This document shows positions 22,888-34,029 of a stretch of DNA of 64,000 bases, in pieces. Under the pieces are notes generated by a model that saw nothing but the letters and a program-made list of their open reading frames with translations, was not told the DNA's origin and did no database searches. Source of the stretch: Tenodera sinensis (taxonomy: Eukaryota > Arthropoda > Insecta > Mantodea > Mantidae); the NCBI GenBank assembly GCA_030765045.1, contig CM060965.1, forward strand, positions 151,309,374 to 151,373,373, given 5' to 3'. The position numbers were made by a program, and so were the translations under genes. Position 1 is the first letter of the stretch. Each line of letters begins with the position of its first letter.

Positions 22888-23840
22888 TTTGCTAGCTAGT
22901 TTGTTTGTAATGTGGCATATCTGTCACTGAAATAGCTTTGTGTCAACTTAAACAGATTATTAATTTCTTTAAATTTGTTAGAATGCTTGGCCACCAGGCT
23001 GTATCAAATGCACCTCTTATGTCAAGGCTGACCATAGATACCCACTTGTTTTCCGTCATACTCTGTAAAATAAAGAGTTTTTATATCCATAGCAGCATCT
23101 ATCGTTCCTTTTTGTGGAGTAAATACATATGGTTGAGAATTCATCAAGGAGTGAGTGTATATGAAGTATTCTGTCAATCAGGAGCTTTTCTAGCACTTTC
23201 CCTGCGACGGATGATTAAGCTTATGGATCTGTATGGACTTTCATCCTTGCCTGGTTTGATTATAGCTGTAATGACTGATATTTTCCATATTTTTGGGAAG
23301 TATCCCTTCATTAGGCATTCATTATAGACTTTCGTTATAAAGGTAGGGAAAATCTTGAAGACCCTCGTGAGGATGTCACTGCTAATTCCATCCTCGCCAG
23401 GGGTTTTCTTTGGATTGAAATTTCTAATCACAGTATCTCCTCTTCAGTAAATGCAATATCATCATTCTCTTCAGAGGGTTCTCCACTATGTTTCCTTACT
23501 CCTCTTTGGTGTTCACTGTGGCTCTGTTTGTTGTCATCAAGGACAAAATATTATATTATATTGTAGTGTACGTTCCGCATCTTCAGTATATTTTCATTGT
23601 CTTTACTTGTTGTTGATAATATGCATTGATTGTTTTCCCAGCTGAGACTTCATGGATTTGAACTAGTTTTGGAGCAGAATTGTTTCCATGGTTTGGTTCT
23701 CTCTTGTATATGTGATTAGTACAGCCGTTTCTCTTCTGTATATTGTATTTTCCTTTGAATCCTTAAATCTTCATCATTTTATGTTCTCTGGTAGCGTCTT
23801 CTCATGCCTTAACTTTTTTGCGCTGCAGTGTTAGATAGTC

Positions 23841-23904
23841 CTGTAGTGGGCAGAGGTGGCAAGCCTTGGCCCTCCAAGGGCTGTTGCGCTAGGGATTAAT
23901 TTAC
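23841..23904. mobile_element. 64-bp SINE family 4 fragment
   Basis: CTGTAGTGGGCAGAGGTGG and GCGCTAGGGATT match the 3' part of the family 4 copy at 41.81-41.87 kb (CTGTAGTGGGCAGGGGTGG). A perfect 12-bp TSD, TGTTAGATAGTC, flanks it at 23829-23840 and 23905-23916. It is inserted in the R1 remnant. Confidence 0.8.
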
Positions 23905-24035
23905 TGTTAGATAGTCATTCCACCACACACTGTTCTCCCTTTTGAAGGGCTTTTCCTGCCTATATAAAGTAGAATTGCATGCAGATTTTATGCATGCAAG
24001 TAATTCATTAACCAAATCTTCGGTTCCTATCCTGT

Positions 24036-24425
24036 TAATGATGTACTGCTGAGTCCTTCTACGAAGGGGTTCGGCACTGAAGCCAGGCTTATTGTATCCA
24101 TGTCCCCATTGGGGTATCCTCCGGGAGGAAGGGTGAGATGAGAGCAGACACCAGGTGGCCAGATCTAGACTAACGCTACATACATTGACAGAGGTCCCTA
24201 AGGTTTTCCAACTCAGGGGAATTTCGGCCCGGGGTCCAACGCATGCGGATGCCGTCCCCTTTTCCACCCGATTCTCACGGAACGAGTTCGTATGTGCATA
24301 GAATCCCTGCCAAGCTGCACCTAACGCCTTCGCTGATACTTGTAGCTGTGAAAGAACCAACGGAGTGAAGAATGAATGAAATGATTAATGAAACTAAACA
24401 GGACAGGAAATTTGGATGATGTAAT
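24036..24425. other. unclassified GC-rich segment
   Basis: The segment contains GGTATCCTCCGGGAGGAAGG, TTCGGCCCGGGGTCC and GCATGCGGATGCCG. It lies at the 5' side of the R1 remnant but does not translate as R1. It may be another repeat; no second copy seen. Confidence 0.35.
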
Positions 24426-24429
24426 TATA

Positions 24430-24525
24430 TTTCCCAGCATTCGTATTCGCAATCCGGGGAAAGGTCGGCAACGGGAATCGAACCCACGACCTCACACGTT
24501 ACTGTGGAGCCATTTCGCTCTCTTA
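24430..24525 (-). mobile_element. tRNA-like SINE head fragment
   Basis: Minus strand: ATGGCTCCACAGTAACGTGT, then GTGGGTTCGATTCCCG, a good B box. It resembles the head at 28.24-28.33 kb in the same orientation. No complete cloverleaf. Confidence 0.5.
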
Positions 24526-25605
24526 AACATGGGAGGTATTGATTACATCTATATTTTATTACCGTGATAAAAATTGTTCAATCTCTACAGCTGCAAACAG
24601 ACTAAAGTGATGCGAATTGGAATGAACAACAAAGGCAAGGAATACAATTCTCCTAGGTGTAGGTAATATGGACTTGGTATAAGCAGAGCACATTGCAAAT
24701 GCAGTTACAGTTACTCTTTGCAAAACATTCCTTTGATTGACAAGCACGAAAGCAATTGTTCTTCATTCCTGGTTATTTTCCTTACCGAAAAGCAAGTAGC
24801 AAATCTGATTCTTGTATCACGGGTGAACTAAGTTTATCAGCTGGTCAGCAGTGGCTTCCTTGATTACAGAAGCTCGCAAAATGCATGAAGATGGAAGGTA
24901 ACAAAGAACGGGAGAGATAATTAGTATAGCATGGGTAACGCCCGACTCTTCTAGATGAAGCCAAAGTTTACCTGCCTGCAACAGTGTCAACACCCGACGG
25001 TAATGTGTTGCAAAACACGTAGGGTACACCCCGTTTTAATAAACAATGTACGCTTGGTTAAACCAAAGCACTTTGTTTATAGGTGCACCTCGCCAAGAGA
25101 CTGACCAGCGTTATGGGAGTAAGCTACATAGCTATAGAATATCCATTTTAATCTCCCAGGAACTATGGTCTTCCAATACAGTAGGGCTTTAGGAATTGTT
25201 TCCACTCCAGTATGCTATAATTTGGGTGCAGCGTATTAATCTTGAGGATCTCAGATGACAGCATTATCTCCAATTGAATGAACTGTTTGTACACTAATGC
25301 ATGAGTATCCCCTGTGATCGGTTACTGTTGCATACTCCAACGCACCGATCTGCTTGACTATAAACTCCGTTTTTTTTTTTTTTGTTTTTTTTTTTTTTTA
25401 AAATCCCGAAATATATATGTAATATAAAATCATCAAAATAAATCTTGGATTATTAGCGTATTCAGAGAGTCCATAATAATTACTAATACTACGGTTTACT
25501 TGCTAATTATTTTAAATGCAACTCAACACATTTTTACATGTTTTTGTGAATGTACACAGTTAAAACGCTTCCTTGGCTAAAAGTATGAAATCGAAAGCGG
25601 AAGAA
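24526..25605. other. no recognisable feature; T-rich run
   Basis: The only notable element is a T-run with a single G near 25370-25399. Confidence 0.4.
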
Positions 25606-25776
25606 GCCGGTCCCGTAGCTCAGTCGATAGAGCACCTGTCTGCTGTGTAAATGGTTCCGGGTTCGATTTCCGGCTCAGAGCGTGGGAATTTTTCTTCCAC
25701 TAGGATTATTCCCCATCCTTCCTAGAGTCAGGAAGTACGAATGTGTGTGTGTGTGCGTGCGTGCGTGTGTGTGTTT
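25606..25776 (+). mobile_element. SINE family 2 copy with TG tail
   Basis: The head is GTCCCGTAGCTCAGTCGATA with B box GGGTTCGATTTCC. The body CCCATCCTTCCTAGAGTCAG is followed by GAAGTACGAA and a (TG)n/(CG) tail at 25741-25774. The same order occurs reversed at 5.6-5.8 kb, where the tail became TTCA plus CA. Confidence 0.8.
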
Positions 25777-26510
25777 AACATAATACATTAAAAAAAGTAA
25801 TAGAAAGCCTAGGTTCAAAACCACCGCTAAGTGAGTGAACGCCATTCCTATTGAGCAATTGTTCCAAGTGGTTGAGAGCCGCCGATATGACCTTCCATGT
25901 TAAAGGCGATGTTAAGTGAAACATTGAAGGAAAACCAATAATAAAGCCGAAGTGATTGATTCTAATTCTTTCCGTTTTGGCGCTCTGCGGCGATTATGAA
26001 ATTCTGATTTCTACAGGATGTAGTCACGGAAAGGGTTACGATTTTAAATGAATCAATTTATAATGAATTCATTGTAGTAATATTTATATTTCAAACAACT
26101 GTAGTTCAGTATTAACAATATAAATCCGCGAACTTGTTCAATTTAGTAACATTTCAGGGTGCTGCATCTACACATGTCCGGAATATATTTTGACGATACT
26201 ATAGATGAACTATTAATGGCTTCTCTAAAAATGTTTCGTGAACCTAACAGAGATTCATATGGCGATGCGAAAAGACCTTTTCCTTATCTTAAAAAGCGCC
26301 ATAGTTTTACGCGACAACGTTTATCATCTTAAGGCAATGTATGTACGAGTATGAAAATTTAAAAATCCAGTTTTCTTCTGATTGCTTTGATTTTTTCCAC
26401 ACACTCAGAACATAAAGTAAATAGTATATACAAAATTTCAATGTCATTAGTCAAACAATTTTATATTAATATATTTATTAATAATTAATCATTTTTTGAC
26501 ATGCTCATAT
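25777..26510. other. no recognisable feature
   Basis: AT-rich DNA; no ORF above 60 codons. Confidence 0.4.
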
Positions 26511-26803
26511 GAAATGACCCTTGGACCCTACAGTTCATTTTATCTCCTAAATTTTTAATTTGAGCTCAGCAAACAAACATAAATAAATTTTCATACCAAA
26601 ATTGCTTTTGAACAGAAAAATATTTTGTATACAATTTATCAATATTTTCAATTTTTTCACTACGAGTTATGAAAAATATTTAATTTTATCTCAGTTATTT
26701 AATATTTTTAACTAGCGCGTGACATATTTTAATACCTTAATCTCTGAAGGTCTCCTGAACATTTCAAGGTAATAAGTTATAACTAGGGTCCAAGGAGCAT
26801 TTT
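26511..26803. mobile_element. candidate MITE (inverted-repeat element, about 290 bp)
   Basis: The left end GAAATGACCCTTGGACCCTA and the reversed right end AAAATGCTCCTTGGACCCTA are imperfect inverted repeats of about 23 nt around a non-coding AT-rich core. I could not see a TSD, so this remains a candidate. Confidence 0.5.
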
Positions 26804-27730
26804 GAATGGTTAAAAATGCTGGAAAAAAAAAGAACTGAGAAAAGTTAGTTTAACATGTTTTTGTAAATCTAATCAACTTAAAATTCCCCGGCATCATTTG
26901 TGGAACCCTCTGTTGCTTTCTTCTGGACCTCAGCAGCAGTTTTTGAGAATTTTAACTTTTGTTGGTTGTTTCTTAATATGAAAACTTTCTTTTCGCCTTC
27001 GCATTGTAACCTGGACGCAATGTTTTAGGTACTTAATAGGTTTTAAGTTATTCGTTATTTATTGCCTAATATATAACTGGAATACAGGAATAACCTGGAA
27101 AGATTACACTGGCGGCATTTCTCTGTTTGGAAGCAAGACGTGTGTCAGATTCGCGGCATTTCAGCTCGATATATCAATTCATTTCAGCACAGCTAACGCA
27201 CAACCTTTCTGAAGCAAAATTCCCTGCAAGAGATCAAAATCAAAGTCAGTGAAAACGAAAAAAGTATTTCAAAGCTATAGGGATGAAGTTTAGCGAGGAA
27301 CGCTCACCCGCATTGGGACATTTAGATGCCCTCCTGGAGCTTTAAAATGGCTGATATTGAGAAAACTAAGTGTGCCGTTAAAGTACAAAGTATAAGCACA
27401 ATAAGAAATGAAAAAGTTAAAAATCAACATTTTCGGCAATTTTCACCAAATTTCATAGATAAATAAGTATAACTTTTCTCAGAACGGCTTACTTTCTCGT
27501 AATAATGTACTGAAAACATGAAAACCCCTTACTTATAGATTACGCCTCTAAACAACGCTTGTTTATGTAAATCAGTGTCAGATTATTCTTTCTTTTTCTT
27601 TTTGTATACTAACGTTCTCCAACGTAATATATCGTATCGAACCATGAATTTATGAAATGATGCTCAAATGAGCCCGACGTCCAATTTTTAGTTATCGGAC
27701 ATTCGTCTTCTCAGGATAAGGGATAACCTG
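26804..27730. other. no recognisable feature
   Basis: AT-rich DNA. A homopolymer of about 14 G begins near 27732 and abuts the next SINE head. Confidence 0.4.
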
Positions 27731-27745
27731 AGGGGGGGGGGGGGA

Positions 27746-27846
27746 CTTTAGCCGGATAGCTCGCTTTAACTGAGATTCGAACTCGGGACATCTTGAATGT
27801 GAGGCAGACATGCAGTGTTAGGTTAATCTGGACGTCACGGCATATT
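27746..27846 (-). mobile_element. tRNA-like SINE head fragment
   Basis: Minus strand: CTGCCTCACATTCAAGATGT, then CCGAGTTCGAATCTCAG. It is related to the copy at 0.62-0.70 kb. Confidence 0.5.
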
Positions 27847-28235
27847 CAGAAGAAAACATAAAAACTAAGACAGAAAATCATATATGCCAGTGTAATTATA
27901 ATCAAAGAGTCTCGTATTTTAATTGCACATAAAATATATGTATACCTATAGATGAACAATCTACAGGACACCAGACACTTCCTTATTTCCCTTTCATTCC
28001 AAGATTTCCTCTACCATTTCCTAATTCAAAGACCCAGCTCAGCACTGGAGCTGCCCAAACAAAGCAATAACAACAGTCATCTGGTGTTCAGAGGAATATG
28101 CTTTCCTTGGAAGAAAAATCCGCGCCATCTGTCCCGAAACATGAGAAAGAAATGCAATGAAAGAGAAAGGAGAGAAATTAAATCGCAGTAAAAGAAGGAT
28201 TATCGCGCAGTCCCTTACAGATCAAGGAAAGCCGC
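27847..28235. other. no recognisable feature
   Basis: A 79-codon plus-strand ORF at 27952-28191 has no recognisable domain and I do not call it a gene. Confidence 0.4.
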
Positions 28236-28237
28236 CA

Positions 28238-28332
28238 AATTTTCGTGGTAGGTCAGGAAATTGAACTCGGGATCTTCCGAATCCGAGTTCCACACATTAC
28301 CGTAGAGCTATCTAGCTCGGTAAATGTCGACA
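28238..28332 (-). mobile_element. tRNA-like SINE head fragment
   Basis: Minus strand: GAGCTAGATAGCTCTACGGT, then CCCGAGTTCAATTTCC. It is similar to the fragment at 24.43-24.53 kb. Confidence 0.45.
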
Positions 28333-29045
28333 CATACAACCTAGTACAACTACCAATTTGTCAGAAAAAAGAAAAAAAAGCGCATAAATAAAAAATGAAA
28401 CATACCGTGGTTATTACAAATGAACTTTCTAGTTATGAGTAACTCGTATTAAATAAAACAAAGAAACACTGGTACCAATGAAAAGTGAATTCAAACAGTT
28501 TCGATTATGGTAGCGACAGTGAAGTATAAGCATGTACAACATTGCGTATTGTTGAAAGTTATGAAATGGCTGATACCTCTGATGGCGAGCATTACTGAAG
28601 GGAGTAGTCGCCCCTCCTTAACTGCAGTAGCACGCGTTGATTAAAACCGGTTTTCGCTTTGTTTTTCCCCAGTTTTCCTTTTTGGTCACCAAGAGATCGA
28701 ACGTAGACGATTATCTTCACACCAGATGAGTACTGTTTGCCAGGTCTGCTAAAGAGGATAGATTTGACCATGTTAATCAATCTGTTCAGCGACATTTTTT
28801 TAACAAGACGTGATGTAGGTCCACCTAATAGGTCACGTATATTTTAGTAGTACCGGTATTTTACAATAAGAAGGTACATTTGTAAGAGGAAATCTCTTGC
28901 ATCTCCTCGACATCAGGCTACCGAACAGATGGATTGGCCCTGCTGGTGATAACGGCTGAGAACTTTTTCGTTGGACTCCGCGTTCCCCAGATCTCCGCGT
29001 TCGGCGTTCGCACCGTTTACCTTCTTTTCCTGTATGGGGTTGTGC
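28333..29045. other. no recognisable feature
   Basis: AT-rich to about 28850, then GC-richer to the LINE junction near 29045. No gene recognised. Confidence 0.35.
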
Positions 29046-30828
29046 ACTTAAGAATATGCAAAAGAGTATCCCCAACCCACAGGTGTTTGATCTTGGATAT
29101 GTAACAACGAGTGACATAAAAAACATTACTTCAACCTTGAAATCAAAAAATTCTAGTGGATGGGATGATCTTCCTCCTAGGCTTGTAAAAATAATTGTGA
29201 ATAGTATAAGTGAACCACTTGCAAAAATATTCAACCAATCCTTTCATTATGGCGTTTTTCCAGAAAGGATGAAATATGCATTAATTACTCCTTTGCACAA
29301 AGGTGGTACATATGAGCAAAAAAACTACCGCCCAATATCTGTCCTAACAAGTTTCTCAATAATATTAGAAAAATTAGTATATGTTAGACTAAAAGACTTT
29401 CTGGAAAAAAATAAAATATTAAATGATTGCCAACATGGTTTTAGGAAAAATTTATCGACAATTACTGCCGTAACCACAATGGTAAATGAAATAGCACTAA
29501 ATTTAGATTTACAAAAAAATACTGCCGCAGTGATGTGTGACATTTCGAAGGCTTTTGACTGCGTAAGTCATCAAATTCTTTTAAAAAAACTTGAATATTA
29601 TAATATAACAGATCAAAACTTGAAGTGGTTTCATTCATACCTGTCCAATCGCAAACAAAGAGTAATTACTAAATGTAGCTCTGGAATTTATAAATCAAAA
29701 TGGCTAACAAATACCAGTGGTGTACCGCAAGGCTCAGTGCTAGGTCCTTTGCTTTACATACTATACACTAACGATTTACCTCAAAGTATAAGTGGGAATC
29801 TAATATTGTATGCAGATGACACATCAGTTATTTTACAAAATACAAGTTATTATAGTTTGCAAAATGATGTTAGTAACACATTAAATAACTTAGATAAATG
29901 GTTCACTGATAATGGTATGAGCTTAAATAGGACAAAAACTAGCAGTATACAATTTAAAACTTCTGCTAATCTGAAACAAGATAACTTAGATAATAATAAT
30001 AGTAGTACTATAACAAAAGGTTATACTAAGATATTAGGAATGCACATAGATGAACATTTAAAATGGAATATTCATATTGAACATGTAACCAAGAAATTGA
30101 ACTCAGCCTGCTATAATATGTTATGTCTGACACATATAATGAACATAGAAACCAAAAAAAATTGTGTATTATAGCTATTTTTATTCAATTTTGGCCTATG
30201 GTATAATATTGTGGGGAAACGCATCTGGATGGGAAACAGTTTTCAAAATTCAAAAAAAGATAATTCGCATAATGTTACACGCTAGCTTTAAATATTCCTG
30301 CAAACCATTATTTAAAAAATTAAAAGTTTTAACAATGCCCTCGGTATATATTTTAGAGTTACTTATCTATGTATACAAAAATGATGACAAATTTATGCAA
30401 AAACAAAATCAACATCATTACAGCACTCGGAAAGGGTCCAGCATAAAATACCCTATGCATAGACTAATTCTATATGAAAAAACACCCTATTACATGGGCA
30501 TAAAAATATATAATAAACTGCCTCAACGATTCAGAGAGATAAAGACTCAAAAACTATTTAATAAAAGTGTAAAAGAGTTGTTATCAGATAAGACGTATTA
30601 CTCCGTACAAGAATATATGGATGACACAATACTATAAGTATTACTTTAATTAGTTGTAATTGACAATTTATATTGTATAAAGAATACCTTGTATACCATA
30701 CATTAGAATTAGTTTTCTCTTTTATCCTAAATCTGTTTTTATATCTTGACGAATCACCAGTTTACCAGCTTAGGCTCACCATGTAAACATTATGTGACAA
30801 TAAAACAATACAATACAATACAAAGTAC
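29046..30828 (+). mobile_element. CR1/Jockey-group LINE, 5'-truncated
   Basis: The element starts inside the polymerase region, runs through a nearly complete reverse transcriptase and C-terminus, then a short 3' UTR, and ends in a tail of ACAAT units (about 30803-30823). The endonuclease and any ORF1 are missing. I found no clear TSD. It is the best-preserved reverse transcriptase in the window, so it is probably one of the youngest LINE insertions here. Confidence 0.85.
29056..30637 (+). pseudogene. reverse transcriptase of CR1/Jockey-group LINE
   Basis: A 372-codon frame holds the polymerase core: LKSKNSSGWDDLPPRLVK, EQKNYRPISVL, QHGFRKNLSTI, motif A VMCDISKAFDCV (Asp intact), SGVPQGSVLGPLLYILY, and motif C LYADDTSVIL (Asp pair intact). 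Near 30160 the frame shifts, and the following frame (to 30637) continues with YYSYFYSILAYGIILWGNA and the C-terminal region ending DDTIL. The product would make cDNA from the element's own RNA. The frame change and the missing endonuclease mean this copy cannot move on its own. The first codon is arbitrary because the 5' part is cut off. Confidence 0.9.
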
Positions 30829-31385
30829 CCCTTCCCAGATCGTCCTTGATCTAAGATCACGCATCTTACCAGTTGACCATCATGATGTTAGAACGTACCT
30901 GGACGGAAATAGATTACAGGCTTGATGTGTGCCGTGCTGCCCAAGGAGCTCGCCTCTAATGTACTGTACCCAAGCGTTTGGAATTTCGCTTTCCATTAAT
31001 ACAAGTTTCGTGTTTTAAGTTTCAGTAAAATCAAGTTCCATGTGTTTGAAACTCAAAAATTATTTGTGGCAACCCTGTGCATACGCTCATGTACATACAT
31101 CACGTGGAAATAAAGCAAAATGAAATATCTTTCGTATTTGTATTTTGGTTTGATAAATCACCAAAATAAAAGGCATGTTTATATTTCTTTACTTCTCATG
31201 GATATTTATTTATCTATATATCCGCAAGTCATGAAGTTATTTGAAATCATTAGGTTTTACTTTATGGTTAAACCTTCGCATTAGGAGCATGACAGCTTTT
31301 ATGAGATTGACGAGCCACAACTCTCCCCAAACTACTGCCAGCCTTCACATCACTAAACATTAACGTGTTTCTCTTGTTTATGGGT
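30829..31385. other. no recognisable feature
   Basis: AT-rich unique DNA. Confidence 0.4.
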
Positions 31386-31393
31386 CGGTGAGC

Positions 31394-31597
31394 ATGGCTT
31401 TAAAGTTGCATTGTGTATTGATTTATTTGCTGCTCGTCCATGGACAGAGCAGTCCAACAACAAATAATTTTGTAGCTTGCGGAGAAAAAAAGTTTCTCTC
31501 CATACAAAGCACGGTTCCGAATTTCGGATATGAGCACACTATTTATAGAACGTGTTGCGTAACCCCACATCATCTCGTGGGAAATCTGTGCCCTTAA
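31394..31597 (+). CDS. possible small secreted Cys peptide (weak candidate)
   Basis: Starting at the first ATG (31394, context AGCATGG, a reasonable Kozak match) a 67-codon ORF begins MALKLHCVLIYLLLVHGQSS. It has a short basic start, about 13 hydrophobic residues and a plausible signal cleavage after HG or HGQ. The remaining ~50 residues contain four cysteines (one near ACGEKK, a CC pair in RTCCVTP, one in GNLCP). An AATAAA lies about 110 bp downstream (near 31710). I recognise no family. It could be a real small gene, an exon, or chance; in an AT-rich region full of 60-codon ORFs, chance is the leading explanation. Confidence 0.2.
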   Translation: MALKLHCVLIYLLLVHGQSSPTTNNFVACGEKKFLSIQSTVPNFGYEHTIYRTCCVTPHHLVGNLCP

Positions 31598-31820
31598 AAT
31601 AGGGTGCTTAAAAACAATGCTTTGATTCAGATCTTAAGAGCGTCAATACAAGACCTAAACTGGAAAGGACATATATATAATGTTTAATTCGAATACTTCA
31701 GAACAAATTGAAATAAACTAAAACGTCTCTCTTTCCCTTCAACTTTCCCACAACTTCACCTTAACGTAATAATATAATTACACAAGATTATATATGCAAC
31801 TAACTCTCACATAAAAAATT

Positions 31821-32560
31821 ACATTACATTCACGTGACTTTCTCTAACTATTTCTAAAAAAAGCGTCTTCTTCTATCTAGCACACGTCGAGATAAACATT
31901 TTCATGAATGTTTTTTCTACATGTTTTCACGTATGTGCAGTGGGAATAGAGGAATAAAGCAGGTTAATCGATAGTTAAATATCTTAAGAGCTGGTCGCTA
32001 TGCGTGACTTTGACCAGGGAAAGCAAAGTTTATAAGTATTGGAACATTCAAACCTACATATAACAATGAATATCTCGGAAATGATTAACTCCACCAAAAA
32101 TATATTTGATTTAAACTGCGTGCTCTAAGAAAATGACCTTTTTGTATGGTAAGGTTTTGTGTACCTATTACGTTTTACTACTTGGCAAAATCATACAGAT
32201 TTAGGAGATTTTCTGAGACTTTTTCAGAGAATCCAAGCAATATATTTCATTTCTCATGAAAGTTTTAAACGGATGCAGTATTAATCACAATCATTAGAGC
32301 CATTTTTGAGAAATTGAGCAATTTTGAAAAGTGTTCCATGTAATGAGTAGTTTGCTGAGTGGAAGAGGTTCCTGAAACTATTTGTGTCCAATTCTTGGAG
32401 GACGCCGAATGTCACCCAAGTTTGATATTTAATCCACACACACGAAACTTTTCCTAGTTCTTTCTTCTGATTCAGCGTGTCCCAAAAATGTGTTTTTCTG
32501 TTGGAAGTTTTGGATGGAATGCAATGTGTATCTTGTACTATGCGCGTGGTAGGAACAGTA
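31821..32560 (+). mobile_element. MIME-like element, copy E
   Basis: The left arm starts ACATTACATTCACGTGACTT. It passes TTAAGAGCTGGTCGCTATGC, AATGAATATCTCGGAAATGA, TCATGAAAGTTTTAAACGG and GTTCCATGTAATGAGTAGT, and ends near TTTGATATTTAATCC. The seed is only CACACACACG. The right arm follows (GTGTCCCAAAAATGTGTTTT, GGATGGAATGCAATG). The copy contains both arms and has no microsatellite expansion. Confidence 0.85.
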
Positions 32561-32880
32561 AAAAGAGTTCAACTATACAGAATGTGCCCTTCGATTTATA
32601 ACGGACGCACCTGACGTGTTCGCAATGATAACCTGCAAAGGAACTTAAACGCACCTACTTTGGAATCAACGTACACTCCTGTTATACACGTATTTATCAA
32701 TCATTGAAGGACCATTCAAGCTCTATTCAACAGTATTCCAGTCCAAACTCCACACCTTAACATCTAAAAACACTGAAGAGAAAGATACATACCGACCTTA
32801 TTGACATGTAAATGACAATACTTCTTTCCCTGTACGCTTGGGGAGAGTCACAAGGCTACTACTTCAAAAGATGTGACTTT

Positions 32881-33762
32881 GTGTAATTGAGTAGGTTAGA
32901 GTCATAACTCACATGATCAAAAAAACTCAAATTGGAGGTAGCACTGTGTAATTCAGTTTTCTGCGGAGAAATTTGTTTTCATTTCTCACTTGACCCATGC
33001 TTAAATAGGCGATAAACTTCCCGGTTTATGTCAAAAGTCTCGTGATCCTTTAAATCTTGTGAGTTTTGTTACATCGCTTTTTCGACCTATCAGCGATCAG
33101 TAGTTCCCTCGCCTCTCTTCACCCTTTGTCATAGTATCGGTCTGTACTTAGGTTGAGGAAGGACTGTGCTCTCAGTTTGTATAAATACCATCAAGTTCAA
33201 GATTTTCACGCATATAGTGATGAAAGAAAAGGTGTCACTGTTGCACCACGGAAACGTGTAGCAGTTTCAAAATTGTGGAAAAGAAACTAAGTCAAATTAG
33301 CAAGGTTACCAGCGGAAGTTGCTATCAAGCTGCAAAGATAAAATAAGCTTAAACGTTCTTAAACAGTGGTTTAATTACTTTTAATTGATTATTTAATTTA
33401 TTTCAGTGGTTATCTAGTTCCTTTTGTTGGTGATATTTAAGTGTTATTCTTAAATGTGTACAATCAAAACTCACATGTTCCATATTAGTCATTTTCTAAA
33501 CTCACATGTTCCAAAAGGGTACATGATCCGGAGATTAGAGCCAAAACTCACATGATCCATTATTTAAAGCCCAACAATTTTCATTCTTTCACAAATAAAC
33601 ACAGTTTGAAAGGTAATTCAGAATATTTAGGCATATTTTTTCATAATAATATCTTCCACCCAAATGGAAATTGAGTTTAGCCAATACAAATTGGTTTTCG
33701 GTTGTTTACCAACATTTAGGTTTTTGGATCATGCATGTTATGACTAAACTACTTAATTACAC
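32881..33762. mobile_element. candidate non-autonomous DNA transposon with long TIRs
   Basis: The left end GTGTAATTGAGTAGGTTAGA plus GTCATAACTCACATGATC matches the reversed right end GTGTAATTAAGTAGTTTAGT plus CATAACATGCATGATCC over about 37 nt. Inside the right half, AACTCACATG(A/T)TCC recurs three times (33475-33565) as a subterminal direct repeat. There is no coding capacity. No TSD could be read with confidence. Confidence 0.6.
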
Positions 33763-34029
33763 ACTCTGGAGCGGGATTACCGCCTCCTCTGTTCCGCTGT
33801 CCTAAGCGGAATGCTGTTCTCAGGTGGTTTCTGCTCTGGCTGCTCTGCATGGACCTTAATTTCTGGGTATGCGTGGGTATTTTCACATAAAAGCCAGAAC
33901 TCTCGTTGAAGCACTTTTATTCTCAATAAAAACAATGCTTGAGATTTGCCGATCGCTATTAGAAACGTTACGTCGTTTCTGTGTCTTTATTAAGACCGTA
34001 GATTGTTACTGTAAAATTTAATTGTGTCC

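Larger units (their letters stand above)
21640..24035 (-). mobile_element. R1-like LINE remnant with internal deletion and two nested insertions
   Basis: On the minus strand, from high to low coordinate, I read the segment before the polymerase (GTEDLVNELLACIKSACNST, SVWWNDYLT at about 23.93-24.03 kb), the polymerase start (FNPKKTPGEDGISSDIL at about 23.40 kb), motif A (MVSLDIRGAFDTAWWPSIL at about 23.0 kb) and LTQSYFSDRYATLQTN (about 22.92 kb). The next residues belong to the C-terminal region (KWQEQWTSTTKG at about 21.90 kb, FRIVDDTF and EDQTIDHLLDRCR at about 21.7 kb). The rest of the polymerase, including the catalytic YxDD, is therefore deleted. Many stops and frame changes show long inactivity. 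The element is interrupted at 21923-22887 by a Jockey-like LINE and at 23841-23904 by a SINE fragment. Confidence 0.85.

Noticed and set aside
23896..24360. A single 154-codon minus-strand gene.
   Set aside because: Its last part is the R1 segment before the polymerase and its first part is an unrelated GC-rich segment; no coherent protein.
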